Part shown: piece after piece, positions 20,482-30,415 of the stretch | Position numbering within the stretch: position 1 is the stretch's first letter | Layout: every line of letters starts with the position of its first letter | From: Hydrogenophaga intermedia | GTDB taxonomy: Bacteria > Pseudomonadota > Gammaproteobacteria > Burkholderiales > Burkholderiaceae_C | Length of the DNA stretch: 64,000 bases | NCBI RefSeq assembly: GCF_023715105.1 | Contig: NZ_JAMBNO010000009.1 | Location: 1-64,000 of the forward strand | Reading direction: 5' to 3' | The notes under the pieces: model-generated | Database searches by the model: none | Told to the model about the DNA's origin: nothing | Seen by the model: only the letters and a program-made list of their open reading frames with translations | Translations under genes and position numbers: made by a program

Positions 20482-21561
20482 TTGATCTCAATGGGATCGC
20501 TATTCAGCCGGGAGCCGGCGCCCTTGCTGGGCATTGATGTCAGTTCTTCCAGCGTCAAGCTGGTGGAACTCAGTCGCAATCGCGCGGGTGAATTCGTGCT
20601 GGAGCGCTGCGCCATGGAGCCCCTGGAGCGCGGCTGGATCACCGACGGCAACATCGAGAAGTTCGACGAAGTCGCCGACGCGGTGCGCCGTGTGGTGCGC
20701 AAGAGCGGCAGCAAGACCAAGAACGTCGCCCTGGCCTTGCCGGCGTCGGCGGTGATCACGAAGAAGATCATCCTGCCGGGCGGCATGTCCGACAAGGAAC
20801 TGGAAGCCCAGGTCGAGTCCGAGGCCAACCAGTACATCCCTTTCTCGCTCGACGAGGTCAGTCTCGATTTCTGTGTCGTCGGACCCAGCAGCACGTCGGT
20901 GGGCGATGTCGAGGTGCTGATCGCCGCATCCCGCAAGGAAAAGGTGTCCGACCGGCAAGGGCTCGCAGAGGCAGCCGGCCTCAAGCCGGTGGTGATGGAC
21001 GTGGAGTCCTATGCATCGCGGCTGGCAGCCGGCCGCGTGATCGAAACGCTGCCCAACCAGGGCGTGGACGCGCTGGTCGCGCTGTTCGAGATCGGCTCCA
21101 TGACGACCAGTCTGCAGGTCATTCGCAACGACGAAGTGTTGTACGAGCGCGATCAGGCCTTCGGCGGCAGCCAGCTGACCCAGTTGATCATCCGTCAGTA
21201 CGGCTTCTCGGCCGACGAGGCCGAAGCCAAGAAGCGCTCCGGCGATCTGCCCGAGGATTACCAGACGGCCGTGCTCGATCCTTTCATCGATAGCATGTCG
21301 CAAGAGATCGGGCGCGCGCTGCAGTTCTTCTTCACCAGCACGCCGTACAACAAGATCGACCACATCCTGCTCGCAGGCGGCAGTGCTGCATTGCTCGGGC
21401 TCACCGAAGCGGTCACGCACCAGACGTCTTTCGCCTGCATGCTGATCAACCCCTTCGATGCCATGGAGCTCGGCCCCGGCATCCAGGCGCGCAAGATCTC
21501 GCGTGAGTCACCGGCCTACCTCACCTCGACCGGCCTGGCGCTGCGGAGGTTCTACCAATGA
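20482..21561 (+). CDS. pilM: Type IV pilus assembly protein PilM
   Basis: Actin-like cytoplasmic ATPase-fold protein that links the pilus motor to the PilNOP alignment complex. 359 residues. The ASKHA phosphate loop LLGIDVSSSSVKLVEL is at the N-terminus, and the adenosine motif LAGGSAALLGL near the C-terminus. The start is uncertain: TTG at 20482 (MISMGSLF, GGGGG 5 nt upstream) resembles family N-termini, and ATG at 20491 is the conservative alternative. It is first in the pilMNOPQ operon, with ATGA coupling to pilN. Confidence 0.95.
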   Translation: MISMGSLFSREPAPLLGIDVSSSSVKLVELSRNRAGEFVLERCAMEPLERGWITDGNIEKFDEVADAVRRVVRKSGSKTKNVALALPASAVITKKIILPGGMSDKELEAQVESEANQYIPFSLDEVSLDFCVVGPSSTSVGDVEVLIAASRKEKVSDRQGLAEAAGLKPVVMDVESYASRLAAGRVIETLPNQGVDALVALFEIGSMTTSLQVIRNDEVLYERDQAFGGSQLTQLIIRQYGFSADEAEAKKRSGDLPEDYQTAVLDPFIDSMSQEIGRALQFFFTSTPYNKIDHILLAGGSAALLGLTEAVTHQTSFACMLINPFDAMELGPGIQARKISRESPAYLTSTGLALRRFYQ

Positions 21562-22196
21562 TCCTCATCAACCTGCTGCCCCACCGCGAGGCGGCCCGCA
21601 AGCGCCGCAAGGAGCAATTCTTCACCCAGTTGGCGCTCTCGGCCATGCTCGGCGGCGTCATCAGTGGCGCGGTGTTCACCTGGTACCAGGGCCAGATTTC
21701 TGCCCAGCAGGAGCGCAACGGGTTCCTCACGCGCGAGATTGCCAAGCTGGACGCCGAGATCAAGGACATTGCCACCCTGCAACAGCAGATCGCGTCGCTA
21801 CGCGCGCGCCAGACGGCGGTCGAAGACCTTCAGGCCGGACGCAATCTGCCGGTGTACCTGCTGGAAGAACTGGTGCAGCAATTGCCCGAGGGCGTGTTCC
21901 TTCGCACCATGAAGCAAGACGGCGGGGCCGTGCTGCTCACCGGAACCGCGCAGTCGCAGGAGCGGGTCTCCGAACTGCTGCGCAGCCTGGCGAACAACCG
22001 CGGTGCGCTCACGCGCCCGGAGCTGGTTGAGATCGTGTCTGCCACCGCACCGATCAGCGGGCGCGATGCGCGCCGGGTCGCGAACTTCACCATGCGCGTG
22101 ACGCTGCGCAAGCCCGAGGCGGCCGCGGCCACCGCTGCACCAGCGGGTACCAAGCCCGCTGCCGCCGTGCCCGCTGCAGCGCCCGCCAAGGTTTGA
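21558..22196 (+). CDS. pilN: Type IV pilus assembly protein PilN
   Basis: Inner-membrane bitopic protein whose short cytoplasmic N-terminus (INLLPHRE) inserts into a groove on PilM. 212 residues. The N-terminal INLLPxR motif is intact, followed by one membrane helix (about 22-42), a coiled-coil stretch (about 45-85) and a periplasmic ferredoxin-like domain. The C-terminus is an Ala/Pro-rich tail. The start overlaps the pilM stop by 4 nt. Confidence 0.96.
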   Translation: MILINLLPHREAARKRRKEQFFTQLALSAMLGGVISGAVFTWYQGQISAQQERNGFLTREIAKLDAEIKDIATLQQQIASLRARQTAVEDLQAGRNLPVYLLEELVQQLPEGVFLRTMKQDGGAVLLTGTAQSQERVSELLRSLANNRGALTRPELVEIVSATAPISGRDARRVANFTMRVTLRKPEAAAATAAPAGTKPAAAVPAAAPAKV

Positions 22197-22206
22197 GAGG
22201 ACAGAG

Positions 22207-22878
22207 ATGGCTAAGAGGTCCGGCCTCAATATCGACACCAAGGCGCTGCAGGACAAGCTGCGCGCGCAGTTCACCGGTCTTGACCCCAACGATCCCTCGC
22301 AATGGCCCGGGTTGCCCCGCAACCTGCTGTTCCTGGCGGTCTGCGTCGGTGTGGTGGCGGTGCTGTGGTTCGCCTGGCTGAAGGGCGTCGATGAGACACT
22401 GGTGGCCGAAAAGGCCAAGGAGCAGGAGCTGCGGACGACCTATCAGAAGAAGCTGGTGCAGGCGGTCAACCTGGATGCGCTGCGCAAGCAACTGGAACAG
22501 GTCCAGCAGTACGTGACGCAGCTGGAAAAACAGCTGCCGGGCAAGGCCGAGATGGATGCCCTGTTGTCCGACATCAACCAGGCCGGCCTTGGCCGCAGTC
22601 TGCAGTTCGATCTGTTCCGTCCGGGTCAGGTGGTGGTGCGCGAGTACTACGCCGAACTGCCGATCACCATTCGCGTGACCGGTACGTATCACGATATCGG
22701 CCTGTTCGCGGGTGACATTGCCAACCTGTCCCGCATCGTCACGCTCAACAACCTCAGCCTGACGCCGATTGCCTCGCGCGAAGGCTACCTCGTCATGGAT
22801 GGCACGGCCAAGACCTATCGCTACCTGGACCCCGAAGAGGTGGCGGCGCAACAGAAGGCCCAAGGAGCCAAGAAGTGA
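22207..22878 (+). CDS. pilO: Type IV pilus assembly protein PilO
   Basis: Partner of PilN in the inner-membrane alignment complex. 223 residues with a cytoplasmic N-terminal segment, one membrane helix (about 37-55), a coiled coil (about 60-115) and a periplasmic domain with the FRPGQ and YAELPITIRVTGTYHDIG segments typical of PilO. It lies 10 nt after pilN with a GAGAGGA ribosome site. The last base of its stop is the first base of the pilP ATG. Confidence 0.96.
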   Translation: MAKRSGLNIDTKALQDKLRAQFTGLDPNDPSQWPGLPRNLLFLAVCVGVVAVLWFAWLKGVDETLVAEKAKEQELRTTYQKKLVQAVNLDALRKQLEQVQQYVTQLEKQLPGKAEMDALLSDINQAGLGRSLQFDLFRPGQVVVREYYAELPITIRVTGTYHDIGLFAGDIANLSRIVTLNNLSLTPIASREGYLVMDGTAKTYRYLDPEEVAAQQKAQGAKK

Positions 22879-23420
22879 TGAGTCGCTCTTTCTCCCTGTG
22901 TGCTTGCGCGTGTGCCCTGATGGTGGCGGGCTGTACCTCTTCGGGTCAGGACGAACTCCAGGCCTGGATGCAGTCGGAGCGCAACGCGATCAAGCCGTCG
23001 GTGCAGCCGATTCCCGAGCCCACGCGGTTCGTTCCGCAGCCATACGGCGTCGAGCGCGAGATACCTCCCTTCAGCGTCGAGAAGCTGGCCAGTCTGCTGC
23101 GTGGCACGCAGACGGCGACGGCAAGCAGTTCGGCCTTGATCGAGCCGGAACTGGCTCGTCGTCGTCAACCGCTGGAAGCGTTTCCCCTGGATGCCATGGC
23201 CATGGTCGGCAGCCTGGACCGAAGCGGGGAGTTGGTGGCGTTGGTCCGGGTCGACCGGTTGTTGTACCAGGTGCGTCCTGGCAACTACCTGGGTCAGAAC
23301 TTCGGGCGCGTGACCCGCATTACCGAGACCGAGGTGGTTCTTCGCGAGATCGTGCAGGACGCCGCGGGCGAATGGATCGAGCGCCCGGCGGCGCTGCAGC
23401 TAGTAGAGGAAGCTAAATGA
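22878..23420 (+). CDS. pilP: Type IV pilus lipoprotein PilP
   Basis: Inner-membrane lipoprotein that couples PilNO to the PilQ secretin. 180 residues. The signal peptide ends at lipobox LMVAGC with lipidated C19. A disordered linker leads to a C-terminal HR-type beta domain (GSLDRSGELVALVRVDRLLYQVRPGNYLG region). A GTG one codon earlier is also possible. It is coupled to pilO (1-nt overlap) and pilQ (ATGA). Confidence 0.95.
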   Translation: MSRSFSLCACACALMVAGCTSSGQDELQAWMQSERNAIKPSVQPIPEPTRFVPQPYGVEREIPPFSVEKLASLLRGTQTATASSSALIEPELARRRQPLEAFPLDAMAMVGSLDRSGELVALVRVDRLLYQVRPGNYLGQNFGRVTRITETEVVLREIVQDAAGEWIERPAALQLVEEAK

Positions 23421-25546
23421 AGAACCCGGAGCAGACCATGGCTTTCGCATCCTGGGGGCGCAAGCTGTGCAAGGGGGGGGTGGCAGCCTGCATGTTGGCA
23501 AGCTCCTGGTGGGCGCATGCGCAGGTGGCCATTCAGGCGGTCACCGGCGGTGTCCAGGGTGGCGTCGAGGTGATCCGCATCACCACGAGTGAGCCGCTCA
23601 AGGCGTTGCCGGCCGGCTTCTCCATCCAGTCACCCGCGCGCATCGCCCTGGATTTCCCCGGTGTGACCAACGCCATCGGCCGCAGCACCGTCGACATCAA
23701 CGAGGGCAATCTTCGCTCGGCCAATGTGGTGCAGGCGGGCGATCGCACCCGGGTTGTGGTCAACCTCAAGCAGGCTGCGGCCTATCAGACGCGGATCGAG
23801 GGCAACAGCCTGCTGGTGATCCTCGAGCGCTCGGAGGCGGTGACCGCGCAAACCAACCCGCCGGCACCGTTCGCCGAGAGCCGCAACCTGGACGTCGGCG
23901 CGCTGCGCGACATCGACTTCCGCCGCGGTACCGGCGGCAGCGGCCGTGTCGTGGTCGATCTGCCCAGCAATCAGGTCGGCGTCGACATCCGGCAGGAGGG
24001 CACCGGCCTGGTGGTCGAGTTCCTCAAGAGCACCTTGCCCGAGGGCCTGCGCCGCCGGCTCGACGTGACCGATTTCGGCACACCGGTGCGTACCGTGACC
24101 ACGACGCAGAACGGTGACCGGGTGCGCATGGTGGTCGCTTCAACCGGCAACTGGGAACATTCCGCCTATCAGAGCGACAACCAGTTCGTGCTGGAAGTGC
24201 GCGAGCAACGCATCGACCCCTCCAAGCTGACGCAAGGCCCGGGCTACTCGGGCGAGAAGCTGTCGCTGAACTTCCAGAACATCGAAGTGCGGGCCTTGTT
24301 GCAGGTGATCGCCGACTTCACCAACTTCAACGTGGTGACGTCCGACTCGGTCTCCGGCTCGGTGACCCTGCGCTTGCGCGATGTACCCTGGGACCAGGCG
24401 CTGGACATCATCATGCAGGCCAAGGGCCTGGGTCTGCGCAAAACCGGCAATGTGCTGTGGATTGCGCCCAAGGACGAAATTGCGGCGCGAGAAAAGCAGG
24501 AGCTGGAAGCGCGTGCCTCGGTGGAGAGCCTGGAGCAGGTGCGCACGCAGTCCTTCCAGATGAACTACGCCAAGGCGGCTGGCATCGCGGCCCAACTGAC
24601 GTCGAGGGGTGTCGGGGGAGCGGTGGGGGCAGGCAACACCAGTACTGCACGGATCCTGTCGCCGCGCGGCAGCGTGATTGCCGAGCCGCGGACGAACCAG
24701 CTGTTCGTGACCGACATTCCCTCCCGTCTGGCCCAGGTTCAGGAGCTCATCACCAAGCTCGACATCCCGATCCGCCAGGTGCTGATCGAGGCCCGCATCG
24801 TGGAAGCCGACGATGACTTCGGCAAGTCCATCGGTGTCCGGCTGGGGGGCGGCATCCGCGACTTCAGCGCCGGCTCGGCCAACGGCAACCCCGTCCGTGG
24901 CAACTTCGGCAGCAACTATTCCGCGGTGACGACGGCGCCCACCCTGACCTCGGCGCCCTTCGTGAATCTGCCCGCGTTGCCTGCCAACGCGCAGGCAGCC
25001 AGCTACGCGCTCTCGCTCTTCAGCCCCAGCGCTTCCCGCTTCCTGGCGCTTGAGATCTCTGCGCTGGAATCCGATGGCAAAGGTCGCGTGGTGTCGAGTC
25101 CGCGTGTGGTCACGGCCGACCAGGTGAAGGCCCTCATCGAGCAAGGCACCGAGTTCCCGTACCAGACGGCCACATCCAGTGGCGCAACGGCCATCGCGTT
25201 CCGCAAGGCCAACCTCAAGCTTGAGGTAACGCCGCAGATCACGCCCGAGGGCAACATCATTCTCGACCTCGACGTCAATAAGGACACCCGCGGCGAAACC
25301 ACCGCCGATGGCATTGCCATCGACACCAAGCACGTTCAGACGCAGGTGCTGGTCGAGAACGGTGGAACGGTCGTGATCGGTGGCATCTTCGAGCGCACCG
25401 AGCGCAACCAGATCCGCAAGGTGCCGCTGCTGGGCGATCTGCCCGGTGTGGGCAACCTGTTCAAGTCGCGCGACATGATCGACGAGCGCTCGGAGTTGCT
25501 GATCTTCATCACCCCACGGGTGCTCGGACGCTCCGCCATCAATTGA
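23417..25546 (+). CDS. pilQ: Type IV pilus secretin PilQ
   Basis: Outer-membrane secretin ring through which the pilus passes. 709 residues. Signal peptide about 10-36; two AMIN domains (about 40-150 and 155-265) that bind peptidoglycan; an STN/N0 domain (about 285-345, SLNFQNIEVRALLQVIADF); an N1 domain; then the secretin domain (about 520-700) ending RSELLIFITPRVL. The conserved VPLLGDLPGVGNLF motif is present. It ends by overlapping the TTG start of aroK. Confidence 0.97.
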   Translation: MKNPEQTMAFASWGRKLCKGGVAACMLASSWWAHAQVAIQAVTGGVQGGVEVIRITTSEPLKALPAGFSIQSPARIALDFPGVTNAIGRSTVDINEGNLRSANVVQAGDRTRVVVNLKQAAAYQTRIEGNSLLVILERSEAVTAQTNPPAPFAESRNLDVGALRDIDFRRGTGGSGRVVVDLPSNQVGVDIRQEGTGLVVEFLKSTLPEGLRRRLDVTDFGTPVRTVTTTQNGDRVRMVVASTGNWEHSAYQSDNQFVLEVREQRIDPSKLTQGPGYSGEKLSLNFQNIEVRALLQVIADFTNFNVVTSDSVSGSVTLRLRDVPWDQALDIIMQAKGLGLRKTGNVLWIAPKDEIAAREKQELEARASVESLEQVRTQSFQMNYAKAAGIAAQLTSRGVGGAVGAGNTSTARILSPRGSVIAEPRTNQLFVTDIPSRLAQVQELITKLDIPIRQVLIEARIVEADDDFGKSIGVRLGGGIRDFSAGSANGNPVRGNFGSNYSAVTTAPTLTSAPFVNLPALPANAQAASYALSLFSPSASRFLALEISALESDGKGRVVSSPRVVTADQVKALIEQGTEFPYQTATSSGATAIAFRKANLKLEVTPQITPEGNIILDLDVNKDTRGETTADGIAIDTKHVQTQVLVENGGTVVIGGIFERTERNQIRKVPLLGDLPGVGNLFKSRDMIDERSELLIFITPRVLGRSAIN

Positions 25547-26100
25547 GTCTCGCGACGTCGGTATTCCTCGTCGGATTGCCGGGATCGGGCAAATCCACCG
25601 TCGGGCGCCAGCTGGCCCGGCGGTTGGGTTTGCCCTTTGTCGATGTGGACCAGGCCATCGAGGCCCGTATCGGTTGCAGCATCCGGACCTTCTTCGAACA
25701 AGAGGGTGAGCAGGCGTTTCGCGATCTGGAGGCTGCCGTCATCGACGAGGTCAGCCAGGGGCCGACTTCCGTGATCTCCACGGGCGGTGGCGCGGTGTTG
25801 CGGCCAGAGAACCGGCAATGCATGCGCCGCCGCGGCCATGTGGTCTACCTGCGATCGTCGCCCGATGAGTTGTATCGCCGCGTACGGCATGACCGCAACC
25901 GCCCATTGCTGCAGGTGGATGACCCGATGGCGAAACTGCGCGAGCTTCACGCGCAGCGGCACCCGCTTTATACCCAGGCCGCGCATTTCACCATCGATAC
26001 CGGACGCCCGTCCGTGGCCACGCTGGTCAACATGATCGTCATGCAGCTCGAACTGGCCGGTTTGACCCACCGCCCCGCAACGGACGCGAACAGCGCCTGA
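25543..26100 (+). CDS. aroK: Shikimate kinase
   Basis: Phosphorylates shikimate at the 3-hydroxyl using ATP, step five of the shikimate pathway. 185 residues. Walker A GLPGSGKST (11-19), the shikimate-binding DVDQAIE segment, TGGGAV loop and RNRPLL lid are canonical. It starts at a TTG overlapping the pilQ stop (TTGA), so it is translationally coupled to the secretin gene. pilQ-aroK-aroB is a widespread proteobacterial arrangement. Confidence 0.96.
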   Translation: MSLATSVFLVGLPGSGKSTVGRQLARRLGLPFVDVDQAIEARIGCSIRTFFEQEGEQAFRDLEAAVIDEVSQGPTSVISTGGGAVLRPENRQCMRRRGHVVYLRSSPDELYRRVRHDRNRPLLQVDDPMAKLRELHAQRHPLYTQAAHFTIDTGRPSVATLVNMIVMQLELAGLTHRPATDANSA

Positions 26101-26136
26101 GCGTGGCGATGCCCGGTCGCGGCATACACTTGCGGC

Positions 26137-27264
26137 ATGTTGTCCACCGCCATTGCCGCACACGCTCCGCTGCGCGTCCCGATAGAGCTGGGTGATCGCA
26201 GCTACAACATCCTGATCGGTGCGTCGCTGATCGATGACCCGGCTTCCTATGAAGGATTGCCGAAGGGTGGGTCCGCGCTGATCGTCACCAACGAGACCGT
26301 GGCTCCCCTGTACCTGGCGCGCCTGCAGGCGCGGCTGCAGGCGCGGCACCGGCAGGTGCACTCGGTGGTTTTGCCGGATGGCGAACGCCACAAGGAGTGG
26401 GGCACGCTGCAGAAGATCTTCGATGCGCTGCTGGCCGCGGGCTGCGACCGCAAGACCGTGCTCTACGCGCTGGGCGGCGGTGTGGTGGGCGACATGACGG
26501 GCTTTGCCGCGGCCTGCTTCATGCGCGGCGTTGCCTTCGTGCAGGTACCCACCACGCTTCTGGCCCAGGTGGATTCCTCGGTGGGTGGCAAGACAGGCAT
26601 CAACCACCCGCTCGGAAAGAACATGGTAGGCGCGTTCCACCAGCCCTTGCGCGTGCTCTGCGACCTCGATGTCCTGCGCAGCCTGCCCACGCGCGAACTG
26701 AGCGCCGGCCTTGCCGAGATCATCAAGTACGGGCCCATCGCCGACATGGCGTTCTTCGACTGGATCGAGTCGAACATCGATGCGCTGCGCCGGCTCGATG
26801 GCCATGCGCTGGCGCGCGCGGTACAGCGCAGTTGCGAGATCAAGGCCGCTGTCGTCTCCAGCGACGAACGCGAGGCAGGATTGCGTGCGATCCTCAACTT
26901 CGGCCACACCTTCGGCCACGCGATCGAAGCCGGCATGGGCTACGGCGCCTGGCTGCATGGCGAGGCCGTGGGCTGCGGGATGGTGATGGCCGCTCGGCTC
27001 TCGCAAGCGGTGGGCCTGGTGGATGCCACCCTGGTGGACCGGATTCGCCGACTGGTGGAGCGCGCGGGCCTGCCCGTGGTGGCGCCGGTGCTGGACGCGC
27101 ACAACAACACGCAGCGGTACCTGGAGCTCATGCGGCTGGACAAGAAGGCCGAAGGCGGCGAAATCCGCTTCGTGCTCATCGATGGACCGGGCAAGGCGGT
27201 TCTTCGCGCGGTGCCCGACACGGTGGTGGCCCAGGTGATCGCCCAGAGCTGTCAGGGCGCATGA
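26137..27264 (+). CDS. aroB: 3-dehydroquinate synthase
   Basis: NAD- and metal-dependent cyclase turning DAHP into 3-dehydroquinate, step two of the shikimate pathway. 375 residues. NAD-binding [14 protein letters not shown], the [20 protein letters not shown] active-site segment and metal-ligand histidines in [10 protein letters not shown] are all present. It follows aroK by 36 nt, and its stop overlaps the dgt-like start (ATGA). Confidence 0.97.
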   Translation: MLSTAIAAHAPLRVPIELGDRSYNILIGASLIDDPASYEGLPKGGSALIVTNETVAPLYLARLQARLQARHRQVHSVVLPDGERHKEWGTLQKIFDALLAAGCDRKTVLYALGGGVVGDMTGFAAACFMRGVAFVQVPTTLLAQVDSSVGGKTGINHPLGKNMVGAFHQPLRVLCDLDVLRSLPTRELSAGLAEIIKYGPIADMAFFDWIESNIDALRRLDGHALARAVQRSCEIKAAVVSSDEREAGLRAILNFGHTFGHAIEAGMGYGAWLHGEAVGCGMVMAARLSQAVGLVDATLVDRIRRLVERAGLPVVAPVLDAHNNTQRYLELMRLDKKAEGGEIRFVLIDGPGKAVLRAVPDTVVAQVIAQSCQGA

Positions 27265-28424
27265 CATCGGGCCTGACCGCCTACGCCTGCGATCCCTCGC
27301 GCAGCCGGGGGAGACGTCACCCGGAGCCCGAGGCGCCCACGCGCACCGCCTTCCAGCGCGATCGCGATCGGGTCATCCACTCCACGGCTTTTCGTCGCCT
27401 GGTCTACAAGACGCAGGTGTTCCTCAACCACGAGGGCGACCTGTTTCGCACGCGCCTCACGCACTCGATCGAAGTGGCGCAGCTCGGGCGCAGCATTGCC
27501 CGCTCCCTGCAACTCAACGAGGACCTGGTCGAAGCGATCGCCCTGGCGCACGACCTGGGTCATACACCGTTCGGCCACGCCGGGCAGGACGCGCTGAACG
27601 AAGCCATGCAGGCGTTGCCCGCCGACGGTCATGCGCCCGATGGCTGGGGCTTCGAGCACAATCTGCAGAGCCTGCGCGTGGTGGACGAGCTGGAAGAACG
27701 TTACGCGAGCTTCGACGGACTCAACCTGTGCTTCGAAACGCGCGAGGGCATCCTCAAGCACTGTTCGCGCCGCAATGCCGAGCGCATCGAATCGCAGGAG
27801 CCCGGTGGGGTTGCCCGGCGCTTTCTGCAGGGCGGCTCGCCGTCACTGGAAGCGCAGCTGTGCAACCTCGCCGATGAGATCGCCTATAACGCGCACGACA
27901 TCGACGACGGCGTGCGCTCCGGTCTGCTCACCCTGGAGCAACTCGAAGCCGTGGAACTGTTCGACGCCTTCCGCCGCGAGGCGCTCGCCCAGCACCCGTC
28001 GCTGCGCGGCCGGCGTCTGTTGTTCGAGAGCATCCGTCGCATGCTCAGCGAGCAGGTGTACGACGTGATCGCGGCCACCCAGCAGCGCCTGGTCGCCAGC
28101 GGTGTTCGGTCGCTGGACGACGTGCGTGCGGCCGCGCCCATCGTGCGCTTCTCCGACGGCATGCGCGAGCGCAGCAGCGCGCTCAAGTCCTTTCTGTTCC
28201 ACAACCTGTATCGCCATCCGCAGGTGATGGAGACCACCGGCCGGGCCCGCCAGGTGGTGCACGATCTGTTCCAGGGCTATCTCGCTGACCCGGCACAACT
28301 GCCCGAAGCCTACGGGCGCGCTCCGGCGTTGCCGCGTGCGGTGGCCGATTACATCGCCGGCATGACCGACCGCTTCGCCATCCGTGAGCACGAGCGACTG
28401 TTCGGCGCTGCGGTGTTCCCATGA
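27261..28424 (+). CDS. Deoxyguanosinetriphosphate triphosphohydrolase-like HD protein
   Basis: HD-domain metal-dependent phosphohydrolase of the Dgt family, expected to cleave dNTPs to deoxynucleosides plus triphosphate and so tune nucleotide pools. 387 residues. The metal-binding histidines appear as [13 protein letters not shown] and then [14 protein letters not shown] (the HD pair), with a later conserved Asp in [15 protein letters not shown]. The N-terminal [20 protein letters not shown] signature is typical. Its ATG overlaps the aroB stop and its stop overlaps the MFS start. It resembles the shorter dGTPase-like subfamily. Confidence 0.92.
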   Translation: MTSGLTAYACDPSRSRGRRHPEPEAPTRTAFQRDRDRVIHSTAFRRLVYKTQVFLNHEGDLFRTRLTHSIEVAQLGRSIARSLQLNEDLVEAIALAHDLGHTPFGHAGQDALNEAMQALPADGHAPDGWGFEHNLQSLRVVDELEERYASFDGLNLCFETREGILKHCSRRNAERIESQEPGGVARRFLQGGSPSLEAQLCNLADEIAYNAHDIDDGVRSGLLTLEQLEAVELFDAFRREALAQHPSLRGRRLLFESIRRMLSEQVYDVIAATQQRLVASGVRSLDDVRAAAPIVRFSDGMRERSSALKSFLFHNLYRHPQVMETTGRARQVVHDLFQGYLADPAQLPEAYGRAPALPRAVADYIAGMTDRFAIREHERLFGAAVFP

Positions 28425-29605
28425 GTGTCCGGGCGCATCCCACGCCGCAGCGCGCTGCGGCCCTGGTGGTCGCGGTGGGCGTTACCTGTGCGCTGCACAT
28501 CGGCAAGCTGCCGCCTGCGGTGCCCGCGCTGCAGGCGGGCCTCGGCATCAGCCTCGTGCAGGCAGGCTTCCTGCTGTCGCTGGTGCAACTGGCAGGCATG
28601 TGCCTCGGGGTCTTCGTCGGCCTGTCGGCCGATCGATTCGGACCCCGTCGCGTGATGTTGGTCGGCTTGCTGGGGTTGGCGATGGGCAGCGCCTGGGGCG
28701 CGCTGGCGGCTTCACCGGGAATGCTGCTGGCCTCGCGGGCGCTGGAGGGCCTGGGTTTTCTGCTGGCGGTGCTGCCCGCGCCCGCGCTCATCCGTCGCCA
28801 CGTCGAATCACCTCGGCTGCTGTCGCGCGCCCTGGGCTGGTGGGGCGCCTACATGCCGTTGGGCACCGCGCTGGCCTTGCTGGTGGGAGCGCCGGTGATC
28901 GAGAGCATGGGCTGGCGCGTGGTATGGCTGGGTCTGTCGGCGGTGTCGTTGCTGGCGGCGCTGGGTTTGCAGGCCTCTGTGCCGCCCGACCCGCGCGCAC
29001 CCGGTCAGGCTGCGCCCTGGCGACCGCGGCTGCGGCGCACACTGTCGGCGCCAGGGCCCTGGCTCGTGGCATTGGGCTTCCTGCTGTACTCCGGCCAATG
29101 GCTGGCGGTCGTCGGCTTTCTGCCGACCATCCTGGCACAGGGCGGCATGGGCGGTCTTGTGGCGGGCTTGCTCAGTGCACTCGCGGCGGCCGTGAACATG
29201 GCGGGCAACATCGGTGCCGGGCGCTGGATCGCGCATGGCGCGCGACCGCTGGTGGTGCTGCGGCTGGCCTACCTGAGCATGGCCGGCGGCGCCATGCTGG
29301 CATTCGCGCTGGACGGCCCGTTCTGGCTGCAGTACCTGGGTGTGCTGGCGTTCTCGGCCGTGGGCGGCTTGATCCCGGGCACGCTGTTCGGGCTGGCGGT
29401 GCGCCTGGCGCCAGGAGAGGACACCGTGTCCACCACCGTTGGCTGGATGCAGCAACTCTCCGCACTTGGCCAGTTTGCAGGCCCACCGCTGGTGGCGTGG
29501 CTGGCCACGCAGGCCGGTGGCTGGCACCTGAGCTGGCTGGCCACCGGCAGCGCCTGCCTCCTTGGCCTCTGGGTGGCCCAGCGCATCGACCGCGCGCTTC
29601 CATAA
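28421..29605 (+). CDS. MFS transporter of unknown substrate
   Basis: Major facilitator superfamily permease, 394 residues with about 12 hydrophobic segments. The loop 2-3 signature is GLSADRFGPRRVML, matching the family GxLaDrxGrrxxL pattern. It begins with an ATGA overlap on the dgt-like gene, so it rides at the end of the pil-aro operon. Nothing in the sequence points to a substrate; a CynX-like or drug/metabolite exporter role is possible but unsupported. Confidence 0.8.
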   Translation: MSVRAHPTPQRAAALVVAVGVTCALHIGKLPPAVPALQAGLGISLVQAGFLLSLVQLAGMCLGVFVGLSADRFGPRRVMLVGLLGLAMGSAWGALAASPGMLLASRALEGLGFLLAVLPAPALIRRHVESPRLLSRALGWWGAYMPLGTALALLVGAPVIESMGWRVVWLGLSAVSLLAALGLQASVPPDPRAPGQAAPWRPRLRRTLSAPGPWLVALGFLLYSGQWLAVVGFLPTILAQGGMGGLVAGLLSALAAAVNMAGNIGAGRWIAHGARPLVVLRLAYLSMAGGAMLAFALDGPFWLQYLGVLAFSAVGGLIPGTLFGLAVRLAPGEDTVSTTVGWMQQLSALGQFAGPPLVAWLATQAGGWHLSWLATGSACLLGLWVAQRIDRALP

Positions 29606-29629
29606 TCGCCCAAAGCACCTGTCCCGGTC

Positions 29630-30316
29630 ATGTCACGCCTGCCCCGCCTCACCGTTCCCGGCTACCCGCACCACGTCATCCAGCGCGGCAACAACCGGCA
29701 ACCCATCGTGGTCGACGACGCCGATCGCCAGCAGCTGATGGCACTGGTGTTCGAGCACGCCCGCGCAAACCAGGTGGCGGTGCACGCCTGGGTGCTCATG
29801 GACAACCATTTCCACCTGCTGCTCACCCCCACCACGGCCGAAGGTGTGCCGCGCATGATGCAGGCCGTCGGGCGGGCCTACGTTCGTCGGTTCAACAACC
29901 GCCACGGGCGCACCGGCACGCTCTGGGAAGGGCGCTACAAGTCCACGCTGGTGCAAACCGAGCGGTACTTGCTGGCGTGCATGGCCTACATCGAGCTCAA
30001 TCCTGTGCGTGCTGGGCTCGTGAGCGATCCGCGCGAGTACGCGTGGTCGAGCCACCGGCACCACATCGGGCAACTGGCCGATCGCCACCTCGCGCCCCAT
30101 CCCGTGTACTGGGCGCTGGGCAACACGCCTTTCGCGCGAGAGGCGAGCTACCGCGAGTTCGTGCATGCGGGGCTGGCGACCGAGCAGGAGCGCCGCATCG
30201 TCGACGCAACGCTGCACGGCTGGGCACTTGGCGACGATGAGTTCGCGCGCAGTCTGCAACGCGCGACCGATCGCCGCGTGGTCCGTGCTGCGCGTGGGCG
30301 ACCTCCCGCCCTTTGA
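29630..30316 (+). CDS. REP-associated tyrosine transposase (RAYT, Y1_Tnp/IS200-like)
   Basis: Single-strand DNA transposase of the HUH superfamily, 228 residues. The HUH pair is H60-F-H62 in MDNHFHLLL. The nucleophilic tyrosine lies in the RYLLACMAYIELNPVRAG helix (likely Y113). The early GYPHHVIQRGNN and LWEGRYKSTLV motifs are RAYT hallmarks. No transposon ends of the IS200/IS605 type were found, as expected for RAYTs, which act on REP palindromes. CTGTCCC occurs just before the start (29619) and just after the stop (30318). The gene looks intact and is the only mobile-type gene in the window. Confidence 0.9.
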   Translation: MSRLPRLTVPGYPHHVIQRGNNRQPIVVDDADRQQLMALVFEHARANQVAVHAWVLMDNHFHLLLTPTTAEGVPRMMQAVGRAYVRRFNNRHGRTGTLWEGRYKSTLVQTERYLLACMAYIELNPVRAGLVSDPREYAWSSHRHHIGQLADRHLAPHPVYWALGNTPFAREASYREFVHAGLATEQERRIVDATLHGWALGDDEFARSLQRATDRRVVRAARGRPPAL

Positions 30317-30380
30317 TCTGTCCCTAATTAATCGATTGACCTCGAATGTTGGATGTAAAAATAGAATCTGACCCCATTTA
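30315..30380 (+). repeat. Imperfect direct repeat in the tail of the transposase gene
   Basis: GATCTGTCCCTAATTA (30315-30330, overlapping the transposase stop) recurs 49 nt later as GAATCTGACCCCATTTA (30364-30380). The AT-rich stretch between them (AATCGATT palindrome, GGATGTAAAAATA) is compositionally unlike the surrounding GC-rich genes and probably arrived with the transposase. Confidence 0.55.
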
Positions 30381-30386
30381 AAATGC

Positions 30387-30415
30387 TTGGCGCGCATGGT
30401 GCGATGCAATATGCT
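30387..30415 (+). promoter_or_regulatory. Probable gltBD promoter
   Basis: TTGGCG (30387-30392), a 17-nt spacer and TATGCT (30410-30415), 44 nt upstream of the gltB ATG. The second tail repeat of the transposase ends only 7 nt before this -35. Confidence 0.45.

Noticed and set aside
26397..27261. Plus-strand frame running from within aroB into the dgt-like gene
   Set aside because: The part before 27261 is an Arg-rich shifted reading of aroB; only the portion from the ATG at 27261 shows HD-domain motifs.
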